Shown here one piece after another: positions 1 to 5,298 of a stretch of 5,298 bases of DNA. Within the stretch, counting starts at the first letter, position 1. The number at the start of each line of letters is the position of its first letter. Made by a program: the position numbers and the translations under genes. This DNA comes from CAYJNO01 sp044432885 (lineage in GTDB: Bacteria; Bacillota_I; Bacilli_A; Erysipelotrichales; Erysipelotrichaceae): NCBI GenBank assembly GCA_044432885.1, contig JAWXUG010000114.1, positions 1 to 5,298 on the forward strand, written 5' to 3'. The notes under the pieces are model-generated. The model did not search any database. It worked only from the letters and a program-made list of their open reading frames with translations, and was not told the origin of the DNA.

Positions 1-963
1 TTGCCTTAAATAGTCGACCCTTAATGTTGGCTCCATCAATAAATAATCTTTATTGGTAAATACGTTAGTATGTTGTAGTTCATTAAGTTGTTGTTTTTTG
101 GCGCTTAATATCCGTGCTAAACCATCCTTTAATAAACGATTTTTTTCCTGTAATGCCTCCATACAACCTGTCTTATCAGCACAGGCATGCATCACACATG
201 CAGTAGGTGTCGATGCTCTTAAATCTGCTACCATTTCTGCAATCGTAAAATCACTTTCATGTCCTACCCCACAAATAATAGGCGTTTTCGCATGATAAAT
301 GCATTCCGCAAGTTTGGCATCATTAAAAGCCCACAAATCTTCTATAGAGCCTCCTCCTCGTGCAAGAATAATACAATCCATATTTCCATCATCTAATTGC
401 TTAATTGCTTGAACAAGCTGATTTGCAGCCCCTTCTCCTTGAACTAAAGTAGGTAAAAAGAAAATTTCAGCTAAAGGCCAGCGTGACTGAAAGGTTTTCA
501 CCATATCAGCATAGGCTGCACTATCCTTACCTGAAATCATTGCAACTTTACTTGGATACATCGGAATTTTCTTTTTATGTGTTTCATCAAAATAACCTAG
601 TCGACTTAACGATTCTTTTAATTGATTAAGTCGAAGGTACAAATCCCCTAACCCATCTAACTGAATAGATTTTACATAAAGTTGTAACTGACCAGTAGCT
701 TCAAATATAGAGGTCGTACATCGTACAACTACCTTATCACCCTCTTTAGGTAGAAAACTCAATCCTATCGCATGACTTTGAAACATCACACAATTAATTC
801 TTGATTTCACATCTTTGAGTGTAAAGTAAATATGTCCACTTTTGTGTCTGGTAAAATTACTTATTTCTCCTTGAACAAGTATATTTTGAATATAAGGCTC
901 ACCATCCAACTTCATTTTCAAAAAATGAACAAGATTACTGACACTTATCTGTTTGTTAATCAT
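1..963 (-). CDS. xseA: Exodeoxyribonuclease VII large subunit (3' end outside window)
   Basis: Large, catalytic subunit of exonuclease VII, a cytoplasmic nuclease that degrades single-stranded DNA from both ends into oligonucleotides, together with the small subunit XseB. I translated the minus strand from the ATG at 963; the frame stays open for 321 codons to base 1, so roughly the last quarter is missing compared with the usual 400-450 residues. Residues 1-100 form the N-terminal OB-fold region (QGEISNF at 31-37, SGHIYFTLKD at 42-51). The catalytic region follows, with RGGGSIEDLW at 202-211, GVGHESD at 232-238 and DLRASTP at 247-253, all family hallmarks. The usual TSPTGAA segment reads SGKDSAA (144-150). 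A coiled-coil-like, Lys/Gln-rich stretch begins near 265. The ATG overlaps the nusB stop as ATGA and has no good Shine-Dalgarno site (only GGTG about 13 bases upstream), so translation is probably coupled to nusB. xseB would be expected next, outside the window. Confidence 0.96.
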   Translation of the reverse strand, partial: MINKQISVSNLVHFLKMKLDGEPYIQNILVQGEISNFTRHKSGHIYFTLKDVKSRINCVMFQSHAIGLSFLPKEGDKVVVRCTTSIFEATGQLQLYVKSIQLDGLGDLYLRLNQLKESLSRLGYFDETHKKKIPMYPSKVAMISGKDSAAYADMVKTFQSRWPLAEIFFLPTLVQGEGAANQLVQAIKQLDDGNMDCIILARGGGSIEDLWAFNDAKLAECIYHAKTPIICGVGHESDFTIAEMVADLRASTPTACVMHACADKTGCMEALQEKNRLLKDGLARILSAKKQQLNELQHTNVFTNKDYLLMEPTLRVDYLRQ

Positions 964-1337
964 AGTCGATCTAATACACCATTGATTAATTTAAAAGCCG
1001 TATCATCACAATACAATTTTGACAATTCTACCGCTTCATTGATAATGATTGCTGCCTGTGTCGTTTTTAAATCAAATTCAGCACATGCCGCAAGTAAAAT
1101 CGCTTGTTCAACATATCCTAAGCGTTCAAACGTCCACTCAACCAATTCTTCATTAATATAAGTAGCATAACGTTGTTGGTTTTCACATGCATTATAAATC
1201 ACTGCTTTAGCAAAGGAATCCACTGCTTCTAATTCAAGATCAAATGTATTTTCAATGAGGGTATCGATATCATTTTGTAATAATTGATATTGATATAACA
1301 CCACCATAATATTTTGTCTAAGTTCTTTACGTTTCAT
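960..1337 (-). CDS. nusB: Transcription antitermination factor NusB
   Basis: All-helical RNA-binding protein that, with NusE (ribosomal protein S10), binds boxA RNA and helps RNA polymerase read through rRNA operons. The 125-residue product has the family ends: KRKELRQNIMVVLYQYQ at 2-18 in the first helix and the diagnostic IINEAVELSKLY (97-108) followed by KLINGVLDRL (116-125). It is a little shorter than the usual 130-150 residues, with the shortening in the middle of the protein and both conserved ends intact. The ATG at 1337 is preceded by AGGGAGA (1350-1344) at good spacing, which fixes the start. It is the first gene of a nusB-xseA pair, a common arrangement in Firmicutes, and is divergent from the DUF5662 gene. 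The TGA stop overlaps the xseA ATG by 4 bases. Confidence 0.95.
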   Translation of the reverse strand: MKRKELRQNIMVVLYQYQLLQNDIDTLIENTFDLELEAVDSFAKAVIYNACENQQRYATYINEELVEWTFERLGYVEQAILLAACAEFDLKTTQAAIIINEAVELSKLYCDDTAFKLINGVLDRL

Positions 1338-1356
1338 TTATTATCTCCCTTGGACT

Positions 1357-1385
1357 ATTTTAGCATATTTTTAACACTTTTAACA
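1357..1385 (-). promoter_or_regulatory. Candidate extended -10 promoter for nusB-xseA
   Basis: On the minus strand, TGCTAAAAT (1365-1357) is an extended -10 (TGn plus TAAAAT, 5 of 6 to TATAAT). The -35 region 17 bases upstream (1385-1380, TGTTAA) is poor, which is tolerable for an extended -10 promoter. Transcription would begin near 1350, at the first bases of the nusB Shine-Dalgarno site, leaving a leader of only about 13 nucleotides. This is by eye; AT-rich DNA gives many chance matches. Confidence 0.38.
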
Positions 1386-1396
1386 TCTTTAAAGAT
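1385..1396. promoter_or_regulatory. Perfect 12-bp palindrome between divergent genes (possible operator)
   Basis: ATCTTTAAAGAT is a perfect inverted repeat without a spacer, in the 93-bp gap between nusB and the DUF5662 gene. It lies between the -35 regions I predict for the two divergent promoters (1380-1385 and 1396-1401), sharing one base with each, the position expected of an operator for a dimeric regulator. No spacer or extra arm is present, so it would not make a stable RNA hairpin. A regulatory role is inferred, and chance palindromes are not rare in AT-rich DNA. Confidence 0.3.
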
Positions 1397-1424
1397 AGAC
1401 TTTTTCATATTCAGGCCTTATGAT
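1396..1424 (+). promoter_or_regulatory. Candidate promoter for the DUF5662 gene, possibly giving leaderless mRNA
   Basis: TAGACT (1396-1401, 4 of 6 to TTGACA) and TATGAT (1419-1424, 5 of 6 to TATAAT) are separated by 17 bp, the optimal sigma-A spacing. A start 7 bases past the -10 falls on base 1431, the A of the gene's ATG. This fits the lack of a Shine-Dalgarno site there. A weaker alternative is TTAACA (1380-1385) with TTTCAT (1403-1408), also spaced 17 bp, which would give a leader of about 16 nucleotides. Confidence 0.4.
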
Positions 1425-1430
1425 TATGCT

Positions 1431-1955
1431 ATGAGAAAAAAGATTAGAAATTTATACCACCATTTGTGTACAATAAGCTATCACAAATACTTAGTAATGC
1501 GTTATTGTTTTGCCTTAAATCTTTATATTCAAGGGCTTTTACATGATTTATCTAAGTATTCTTTGATTGAGCTAAAGACAGGAATGAATTATTATGCAGG
1601 CTATTGTTCTCCGATTGATTTAGAAAAAAAGGAAAAAGGCTATAGTGAATGTTTTCTTCATCATAAAGGCCGCAATAAACATCACTTTGATTATTGGATT
1701 GATCGTAACAAAGATGGGATGTACAGCATTGAAATGCCTAAAAAATATGTTAAAGAAATGCTATGTGATCGTATTGCTGCAACCCAGGTTTATTTAAAAG
1801 ATCAATTTTATGATGGAGCTGCCTATGATTACCTTAAAAAAGGCTATGATAAAGAGTACATGCATCCTAATACATATCAATTAATCGAATCTTATTTACT
1901 AATTATCAAAAATGAGGGCATAAAAAAGGGCTTGCAAAGAATTAAATCTTTGTAA
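1431..1955 (+). CDS. DUF5662 family protein (function unknown, HD-like residues)
   Basis: A 174-residue, probably soluble and mostly helical protein that I place in the DUF5662 family from its motif string: GLLHDLSKYS at 35-44, YYAGYCSP at 54-61, then LHHKGRNKHHFDYW at 76-89, LCDRIAA at 111-117 and MHP at 144-146. No function is established for the family that I know of. The layout His18, His38-Asp39, His77/78, His84/85 and Asp113 resembles the metal ligands of HD-domain phosphohydrolases, so a divergent HD-type enzyme is a reasonable inference. The frame is open upstream to 1314, but the family-like region begins near the ATG at 1431, which avoids overlap with nusB, and no in-frame GTG or TTG lies just upstream. 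The ATG has no Shine-Dalgarno site. The gene stands alone between two minus-strand operons, and its stop codon lies inside a terminator hairpin. There is no signal peptide or clear membrane segment. Confidence 0.88.
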   Translation: MRKKIRNLYHHLCTISYHKYLVMRYCFALNLYIQGLLHDLSKYSLIELKTGMNYYAGYCSPIDLEKKEKGYSECFLHHKGRNKHHFDYWIDRNKDGMYSIEMPKKYVKEMLCDRIAATQVYLKDQFYDGAAYDYLKKGYDKEYMHPNTYQLIESYLLIIKNEGIKKGLQRIKSL

Positions 1956-1965
1956 GCTTTTATTT
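1921..1965. terminator. Bidirectional intrinsic terminator shared by the DUF5662 and rhomboid genes
   Basis: Bases 1930-1940 (GCTTGCAAAGA) pair with 1947-1957 (TCTTTGTAAGC) over 11 bp, with one G-T wobble (1934/1953) and a 6-base loop. On the plus strand the stem is followed by TTTTATTT (1958-1965). On the minus strand the run of A at 1922-1927 becomes a T tract after CCC. The hairpin can therefore stop both convergent transcripts. It contains the last codons and the TAA stop (1953-1955) of the DUF5662 gene and begins just past the rhomboid stop at 1960. Confidence 0.8.
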
Positions 1966-3198
1966 CATATAATACGCACTCACATGCTCTGTTAAATATG
2001 AAGCATAGCCATCAAGTCCTAAAGATTGTACCAAATCAATCACTTCTAAATCATTACCTAGATATTCAGGTTCTACTGTATCTGTTTGTACAACCATAAA
2101 TAATAAGGCAAATGCACCAATTAATAAACTAATTTTAGCATTACGAATAAAAGTTTTTATCTTTTCATCTTTAATTAATGAAATACTCAATAATAAACCA
2201 GTGAAGAACCCACCAATATGTCCTAGCATACTAATCCCTGGCATTAATGTAATCACAAGATTCATCATTAATAAACTAATCATTTGATTTCGAACAGCGG
2301 GTTGTTTTAAAAGACCCGTATACCAAGCATGTACAACCATACTTGCCATTAAACCATATAAGCCACCACTTAACCCTAGTGTAATGGTATTATCACTGCC
2401 TAAAAAGACAAAAATCGAACCACCAATAATCGATGCAAATAAGATAAACAACATATTTTTATAACCATAGGTTCTTTCAAAAAATGAGCCTAAACTATTC
2501 ATTGCAATGATGTTAAATAAGATATGTAAAAAATCAATGTGAACAAAACCGCATGTAAATAAACGCCAATATTCGTTTGCAACGACAATAAACTCTTTAT
2601 AATAAGCCCCTAATAATATCGCAATACTAACAGATTGTGCATCAAGTGCTAAAGAGGAAGTGAAGTTGGTTAAGAAAACACTTAATCCATATACTAGTAA
2701 ACAAACTCCTATCACACAATAAGTCGCAACCGGCACAAATTTTTTCTTATTTGTTTGCATTGTATGTGATTTTTTCATTAAGTTAAGTGAAATTTTCTTC
2801 ATCTCAGCCACTGGATTTTCCACTTCATGTACGATTCTATCGATTCCTGGATAAAACGGTTCCAAACTAATTCCATCCTTAAATCCTTCATCCAACATCG
2901 CTGTATCAAAAGGTTCATTTGGATAGACAGGATCTTTTCCAATATAGATATTTAAAAATCGTTTATTTAATCCCAATTGATGATTAATGATTGCAATGGA
3001 TTTTTTCAAGCGATCTTTTTCATAATCAATTTGTTCAATAGATTTAGCACTTACACGAATTAAAGAGTACATCTCATCACTTTTAGAAAACAACCAAAGT
3101 TCATCTTTACGATTATCGACATTTACAGTTTGAAAATGATGGTGATTGATTAAAAATTCAACCACTTGCATTACTTTAGCATTATTTGTTGGATTCAT
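1960..3198 (-). CDS. Rhomboid family intramembrane serine protease, YqgP/GluP type
   Basis: Polytopic membrane protease that cuts substrate helices within the membrane. Counting from the ATG at 3198 (412 residues), 1-150 form a soluble head whose pattern (DELWLF at 32-37, SLIRV, then an acidic/basic helix with HQLGLNKRFLNIYI) resembles the head of Bacillus YqgP (GluP). The hydrophobic segments lie near 154-176, 221-239, 247-267, 275-293, 305-319, 324-342 and 354-370, a 6+1 layout. Rhomboid marks are present: WRLF at 211-214, HxxxxHxxxN (His220, His225, Asn229), the catalytic Ser277 in GLSGG, and His327 in GHIGG. Unlike YqgP, which ends in TPR repeats, only about 40 residues follow the last helix. 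GTG at 3201 is also possible, but ATG 3198 fits the GAGGTGA site better. It overlaps the rluD end by 17 bases and is the last gene of the lspA operon. The substrate is unknown; YqgP acts with FtsH in MgtE quality control. Confidence 0.93.
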   Translation of the reverse strand: MNPTNNAKVMQVVEFLINHHHFQTVNVDNRKDELWLFSKSDEMYSLIRVSAKSIEQIDYEKDRLKKSIAIINHQLGLNKRFLNIYIGKDPVYPNEPFDTAMLDEGFKDGISLEPFYPGIDRIVHEVENPVAEMKKISLNLMKKSHTMQTNKKKFVPVATYCVIGVCLLVYGLSVFLTNFTSSLALDAQSVSIAILLGAYYKEFIVVANEYWRLFTCGFVHIDFLHILFNIIAMNSLGSFFERTYGYKNMLFILFASIIGGSIFVFLGSDNTITLGLSGGLYGLMASMVVHAWYTGLLKQPAVRNQMISLLMMNLVITLMPGISMLGHIGGFFTGLLLSISLIKDEKIKTFIRNAKISLLIGAFALLFMVVQTDTVEPEYLGNDLEVIDLVQSLGLDGYASYLTEHVSAYYMK

Positions 3199-4102
3199 CA
3201 CTCACCTCAGTCAAGCTATCCAATACATCTTGAAAATAGCTTGGTAACTCTGTATCAAAATGCATTCTTTCATTGGTTGTCGGATGATCAAAAGCTAAAT
3301 GCATGGCATGTAGTAATTGACCATTGGTACTCATTGTATTTTTATAAGAGTACTTAAAGTCTCCAACAATAGGATGTTTAATATATTGCATATGAACGCG
3401 AATTTGGTGGGTTCTTCCTGTTTTCAAGGTACATTGCACCAAAGTATAGCCTTCATATTTTTTTAGTACTTTAAAATAAGTAACAGCCTCTTTTGAATTA
3501 CGATTTGTTACGCACATTTTTTGACGATCTTTAGGATCACGACCAATAGGTGCATCAATGGTACCAAATTCATGCGGTAAATCACCATGCACAAGGGCAA
3601 CATAAGTTCTTGTACACGTTTTATCTTTTAACTGGTCACTAATCGCTTGATGCGCCTTATCATTTTTACATACAACCAAAAGACCACTGGTATCCTTATC
3701 AATACGATGAACAATTCCTGGGCGATTCACCCCATTAATCCCACTTAAATCCTTACAATGATGTAATAATCCATGGACTAGGGTTTCTTCATAATGACCA
3801 GCTGATGGATGTACCACTAAATGACGTGGTTTATTCACAACAATAACATCACTATCTTCATAAACAATATCTAGATTTAAATCCACTGGCGTTAAATTTA
3901 ACTCTTTTACAGCAAGTGGCGTTAAAACAATCTCATCGTTTAAAGAAACACGATAATTCGCCTTACAAACAACACCATTCACCTGTACAAGACCTTGATC
4001 CAAACATTCTTGAATATAAGTTCTTGATAAATCGAATACGCTCGCTAAATATTTATCAATACGTACTCTTGTTTCTAATTCTTCTATTTTAATACTATAC
4101 AT
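3182..4102 (-). CDS. rluD: RluA/RluD family rRNA pseudouridine synthase
   Basis: Cytoplasmic enzyme that isomerises uridine to pseudouridine in structured RNA; RluD acts on helix 69 of 23S rRNA. The 306-residue product is a typical length. An S4 RNA-binding domain covers about residues 12-60 (RIDKYLA at 14-20, VQVNG at 39-43). The synthase domain follows, with VVNKPRHLVVHPSAGH at 88-103, GIVHRIDKDTSGLLV at 129-143 containing the catalytic Asp135, RTYVALVHG at 165-173 and LKTGRTHQIRVHM at 226-238. The ATG at 4102 has AAGAAGGG (4118-4111) at 8 bases, fixing the start 8 bases inside the end of lspA. Gene order lspA-rluD is common in Firmicutes, where the second gene is often called rluD or ylyB. 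Which uridines are modified cannot be told from sequence, because RluA, RluC and RluD share these motifs. Confidence 0.94.
   Translation of the reverse strand: MYSIKIEELETRVRIDKYLASVFDLSRTYIQECLDQGLVQVNGVVCKANYRVSLNDEIVLTPLAVKELNLTPVDLNLDIVYEDSDVIVVNKPRHLVVHPSAGHYEETLVHGLLHHCKDLSGINGVNRPGIVHRIDKDTSGLLVVCKNDKAHQAISDQLKDKTCTRTYVALVHGDLPHEFGTIDAPIGRDPKDRQKMCVTNRNSKEAVTYFKVLKKYEGYTLVQCTLKTGRTHQIRVHMQYIKHPIVGDFKYSYKNTMSTNGQLLHAMHLAFDHPTTNERMHFDTELPSYFQDVLDSLTEVSDESNK
3202..3208 (-). promoter_or_regulatory. Ribosome binding site of the rhomboid gene, inside rluD
   Basis: GAGGTGA on the minus strand (3208-3202) matches seven bases of the AGGAGGTGA consensus. It lies within the last codons of the rluD-like gene. 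It is followed directly by GTG (3201-3199) and then ATG (3198-3196). The GTG would abut the site, so the ATG is the better start. Confidence 0.7.
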
Positions 4103-4568
4103 CTATACTACCCTTCTTTGTGTCTAAGATAAACCATTGCAAAAATAATAAAGCAACACCGATACATAAAAAGCTATCTGCTAAATTAAAAATGGGAAAT
4201 GGATATCCAAATAAGTTAAAATCTAAAAAATCTCTCACATAGCTAAATCTTATGCGATCATAAAAGTTACCTAAAGCACCAGCTAACATCAATACAACAC
4301 TATAACGCTCTAAGATAGTGGCTTGTTTATATTTAATTAAAAACGTCAACAATCCAATACATACAATCGTAGTAACGATATAGAAAAAGATCATTTGTCC
4401 TTCTAATATACTCCATGCTGCCCCTTTATTTATAGCATATGTAAAGCTAAAAAATCCAGGAATTACCTCTATCGATTCACCAAGTGCTAGACTAGCTTGA
4501 AAATACATCTTAGTAGCCATATCTAACACAATGGCAATAATTAATACCATCACTTCTTTAAATTTCAT
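4095..4568 (-). CDS. lspA: Lipoprotein signal peptidase (signal peptidase II)
   Basis: Aspartic protease of the cytoplasmic membrane that removes the signal peptide from prolipoproteins after lipid is added to the lipobox cysteine by Lgt. The 157 residues are a normal length, with four hydrophobic segments near 6-22, 58-78, 88-101 and 127-147. The family blocks are all present: NKGAAW at 47-52, AGALGNFYDR at 96-105, VRDFLDF at 111-117 and FNLADSF at 127-133. The catalytic pair by family alignment is Asp113 and Asp131. The ATG at 4568 has AAGGAG (4579-4574) at 5 bases. The stop (TAG, 4097-4095) overlaps the rluD-like gene by 8 bases. It is the first gene of a three-gene operon 49 bp after the ABC gene, with its own likely promoter. 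Confidence 0.97.
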   Translation of the reverse strand: MKFKEVMVLIIAIVLDMATKMYFQASLALGESIEVIPGFFSFTYAINKGAAWSILEGQMIFFYIVTTIVCIGLLTFLIKYKQATILERYSVVLMLAGALGNFYDRIRFSYVRDFLDFNLFGYPFPIFNLADSFLCIGVALLFLQWFILDTKKGSIDV

Positions 4569-4588
4569 AAAAACTCCTTACTTGTAAC

Positions 4589-4616
4589 ATCATAACAAAT
4601 TCAATAAAAAATGCAA
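4589..4616 (-). promoter_or_regulatory. Candidate promoter for lspA-rluD-rhomboid operon
   Basis: In the 49-bp gap after the ABC gene, the minus strand carries TGTTATGAT (4597-4589), an extended -10 with 5 of 6 matches to TATAAT. TTGCAT (4616-4611) lies 16 bp upstream as a partial -35. Transcription would start near 4582, just before the AAGGAG site of lspA. I see no terminator hairpin in the gap, so read-through from the ABC gene is also possible. Confidence 0.5.
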
Positions 4617-4617
4617 G

Positions 4618-5298
4618 TTAAGATTCATTGAAGACCTTTTTTTGTAACTCTTGATTAAATTGATTGGTATATAAGCGATAATAATAGCCTTTTTCTTTCA
4701 TTAATTCAGTATGACTTCCACTTTCTTGTACAACCCCTTTTTTAACGACTAAAATTTTATCAGCATTTACAATCGTACTTAATCGATGCGCTACAATAAA
4801 TGTTGTCGTTGTCGATACCACTTGATCAATTGCATGTTGAATCAATAATTCTGCTTCGGTATCAATCGATGAGGTTGCTTCATCTAGAATCATGATGTTA
4901 GGTTGATGTATAAGTGCACGTGCAAAGGAAATCAATTGCTTTTGCCCTGTAGATAAGAAACTTCCTGCTTCCCCTACTTCAAAATCATAGCCATTTGGAA
5001 GCTTTTGAATAAATTCATCTGCATTTAATAAACGACATATCTTGATAACTTCTTGCAAACTTGCATCAGGCTTTCCATAGCGTATATTATCTAAAATAGA
5101 CCCACTAAACAAATGAGGGGTTTGTAAGACATAGCCTAATTGACTATGAAGCCATCCAATACTTCTTTGTTTATAATCGATTCCATCAATTAAAATCGCC
5201 CCTGAAGTTGGCTCATAAAAACGTGATAATAAGTTAATGATAGTACTTTTACCACCCCCAGTTTCACCAACTAAGGCAATCGTTTGCATTGGTTCTAC
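4618..5298 (-). CDS. ABC exporter (multidrug/lipid type), C-terminal ATPase domain; 5' end outside window
   Basis: The nucleotide-binding domain of an ABC transporter, open at base 5298. The visible 226 residues run in order: Walker A GETGGGKST (11-19), Q-loop Gln59 in LQTPHLF, signature LSTGQ (115-119), Walker B IMILDE with catalytic Glu140, D-loop SSID (143-146) and switch His171 in VAHRLST. The first codons (GTA GAA CCA) keep the frame open, so the ATG at 5289 (before QTIALVG) is internal, not a start. This arrangement, and the C-terminal position of the ATPase, fit exporters that fuse a six-helix membrane domain to the ATPase. The third signature residue is Thr, not Gly, and KQLISFARA replaces the common QRIAIARA; both are seen in half-transporters that work as heterodimers, but this does not prove a partner. 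The substrate cannot be told. The stop (4620-4618) lies 49 bp before lspA. Confidence 0.93.
   Translation of the reverse strand, partial: VEPMQTIALVGETGGGKSTIINLLSRFYEPTSGAILIDGIDYKQRSIGWLHSQLGYVLQTPHLFSGSILDNIRYGKPDASLQEVIKICRLLNADEFIQKLPNGYDFEVGEAGSFLSTGQKQLISFARALIHQPNIMILDEATSSIDTEAELLIQHAIDQVVSTTTTFIVAHRLSTIVNADKILVVKKGVVQESGSHTELMKEKGYYYRLYTNQFNQELQKKVFNES

Noticed and set aside
53..295. Plus-strand open frame of 80 codons, Cys-rich
   Set aside because: It lies antisense inside xseA, whose minus-strand frame has strong family motifs through this region, and no ribosome binding site or family resemblance is visible.
832..1161. Plus-strand open frame of 109 codons
   Set aside because: It is antisense to the start of xseA and most of nusB, both certain genes; it looks like a shadow frame.
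1314..1430. Upstream extension of the DUF5662 frame by 39 codons
   Set aside because: It would overlap the nusB start and its control region, has no ribosome binding site, and encodes a hydrophobic Phe-rich stretch unlike the family start; the ATG at 1431 fits better.
3166..3357. Plus-strand open frame of 63 codons
   Set aside because: It is antisense to the rluD 3' end and rhomboid start, with no family resemblance.
5281..5289. ATG at 5289 as a start of a stand-alone ATPase gene
   Set aside because: The frame is open to the window edge and the ATG sits just before Walker A, where the sequence of an ABC exporter would already be well under way.
1..5298. Mobile element, CRISPR array, phage or defence system
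   Set aside because: I found no transposase, integrase, terminal repeats, spaced repeats or toxin-antitoxin pair; all genes are housekeeping or widely conserved families.

Overview
The window is a compact stretch of chromosome from an AT-rich bacterium, most likely a low-GC Firmicute. This rests on Shine-Dalgarno sites close to the Bacillus consensus (AAGGAG, AGGGAG, GAGGTGA), on A/T-ending codons, and on proteins that look like Firmicute versions of their families. TGA is used as a stop (nusB) and Trp is encoded by TGG, so the standard bacterial code applies and a code-4 mollicute is unlikely. An Erysipelotrichia-like lineage is a guess, not shown by the sequence. The DNA is almost fully coding and has no gene-free stretch over 100 bp. 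I see no tRNA, rRNA, CRISPR array, insertion sequence or prophage part.

Right side, minus strand, in order of transcription: the ATPase end of an ABC exporter (enters from beyond base 5298), then lspA (signal peptidase II), rluD-like (rRNA pseudouridine synthase) and a rhomboid intramembrane protease of the YqgP/GluP type. The last three overlap by 8 and 17 bases. They probably form one operon read from a promoter just after the ABC gene stop, and they end at a hairpin near 1930-1957. lspA and the rhomboid are both membrane proteases, so the operon pairs two intramembrane proteolysis functions with a ribosome modification enzyme.

Middle: a single plus-strand gene of the DUF5662 family (1431-1955) converges on the rhomboid gene with a 4-base gap. 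Both genes appear to share a bidirectional terminator built into the 3' end of the DUF5662 reading frame.

Left side, minus strand: nusB (antitermination factor) and xseA (exonuclease VII large subunit, running off base 1), joined by an ATGA overlap. nusB and the DUF5662 gene are divergent across 93 bp. A perfect 12-bp palindrome lies between their two predicted -35 boxes. The predicted DUF5662 start of transcription falls on its ATG, which has no Shine-Dalgarno site.

Most of the window is ordinary housekeeping sequence. The parts worth a second look are the divergent control region, the possibly leaderless DUF5662 gene with HD-like residues, the rhomboid with a YqgP-type head but no TPR tail, and the coding-embedded terminator.
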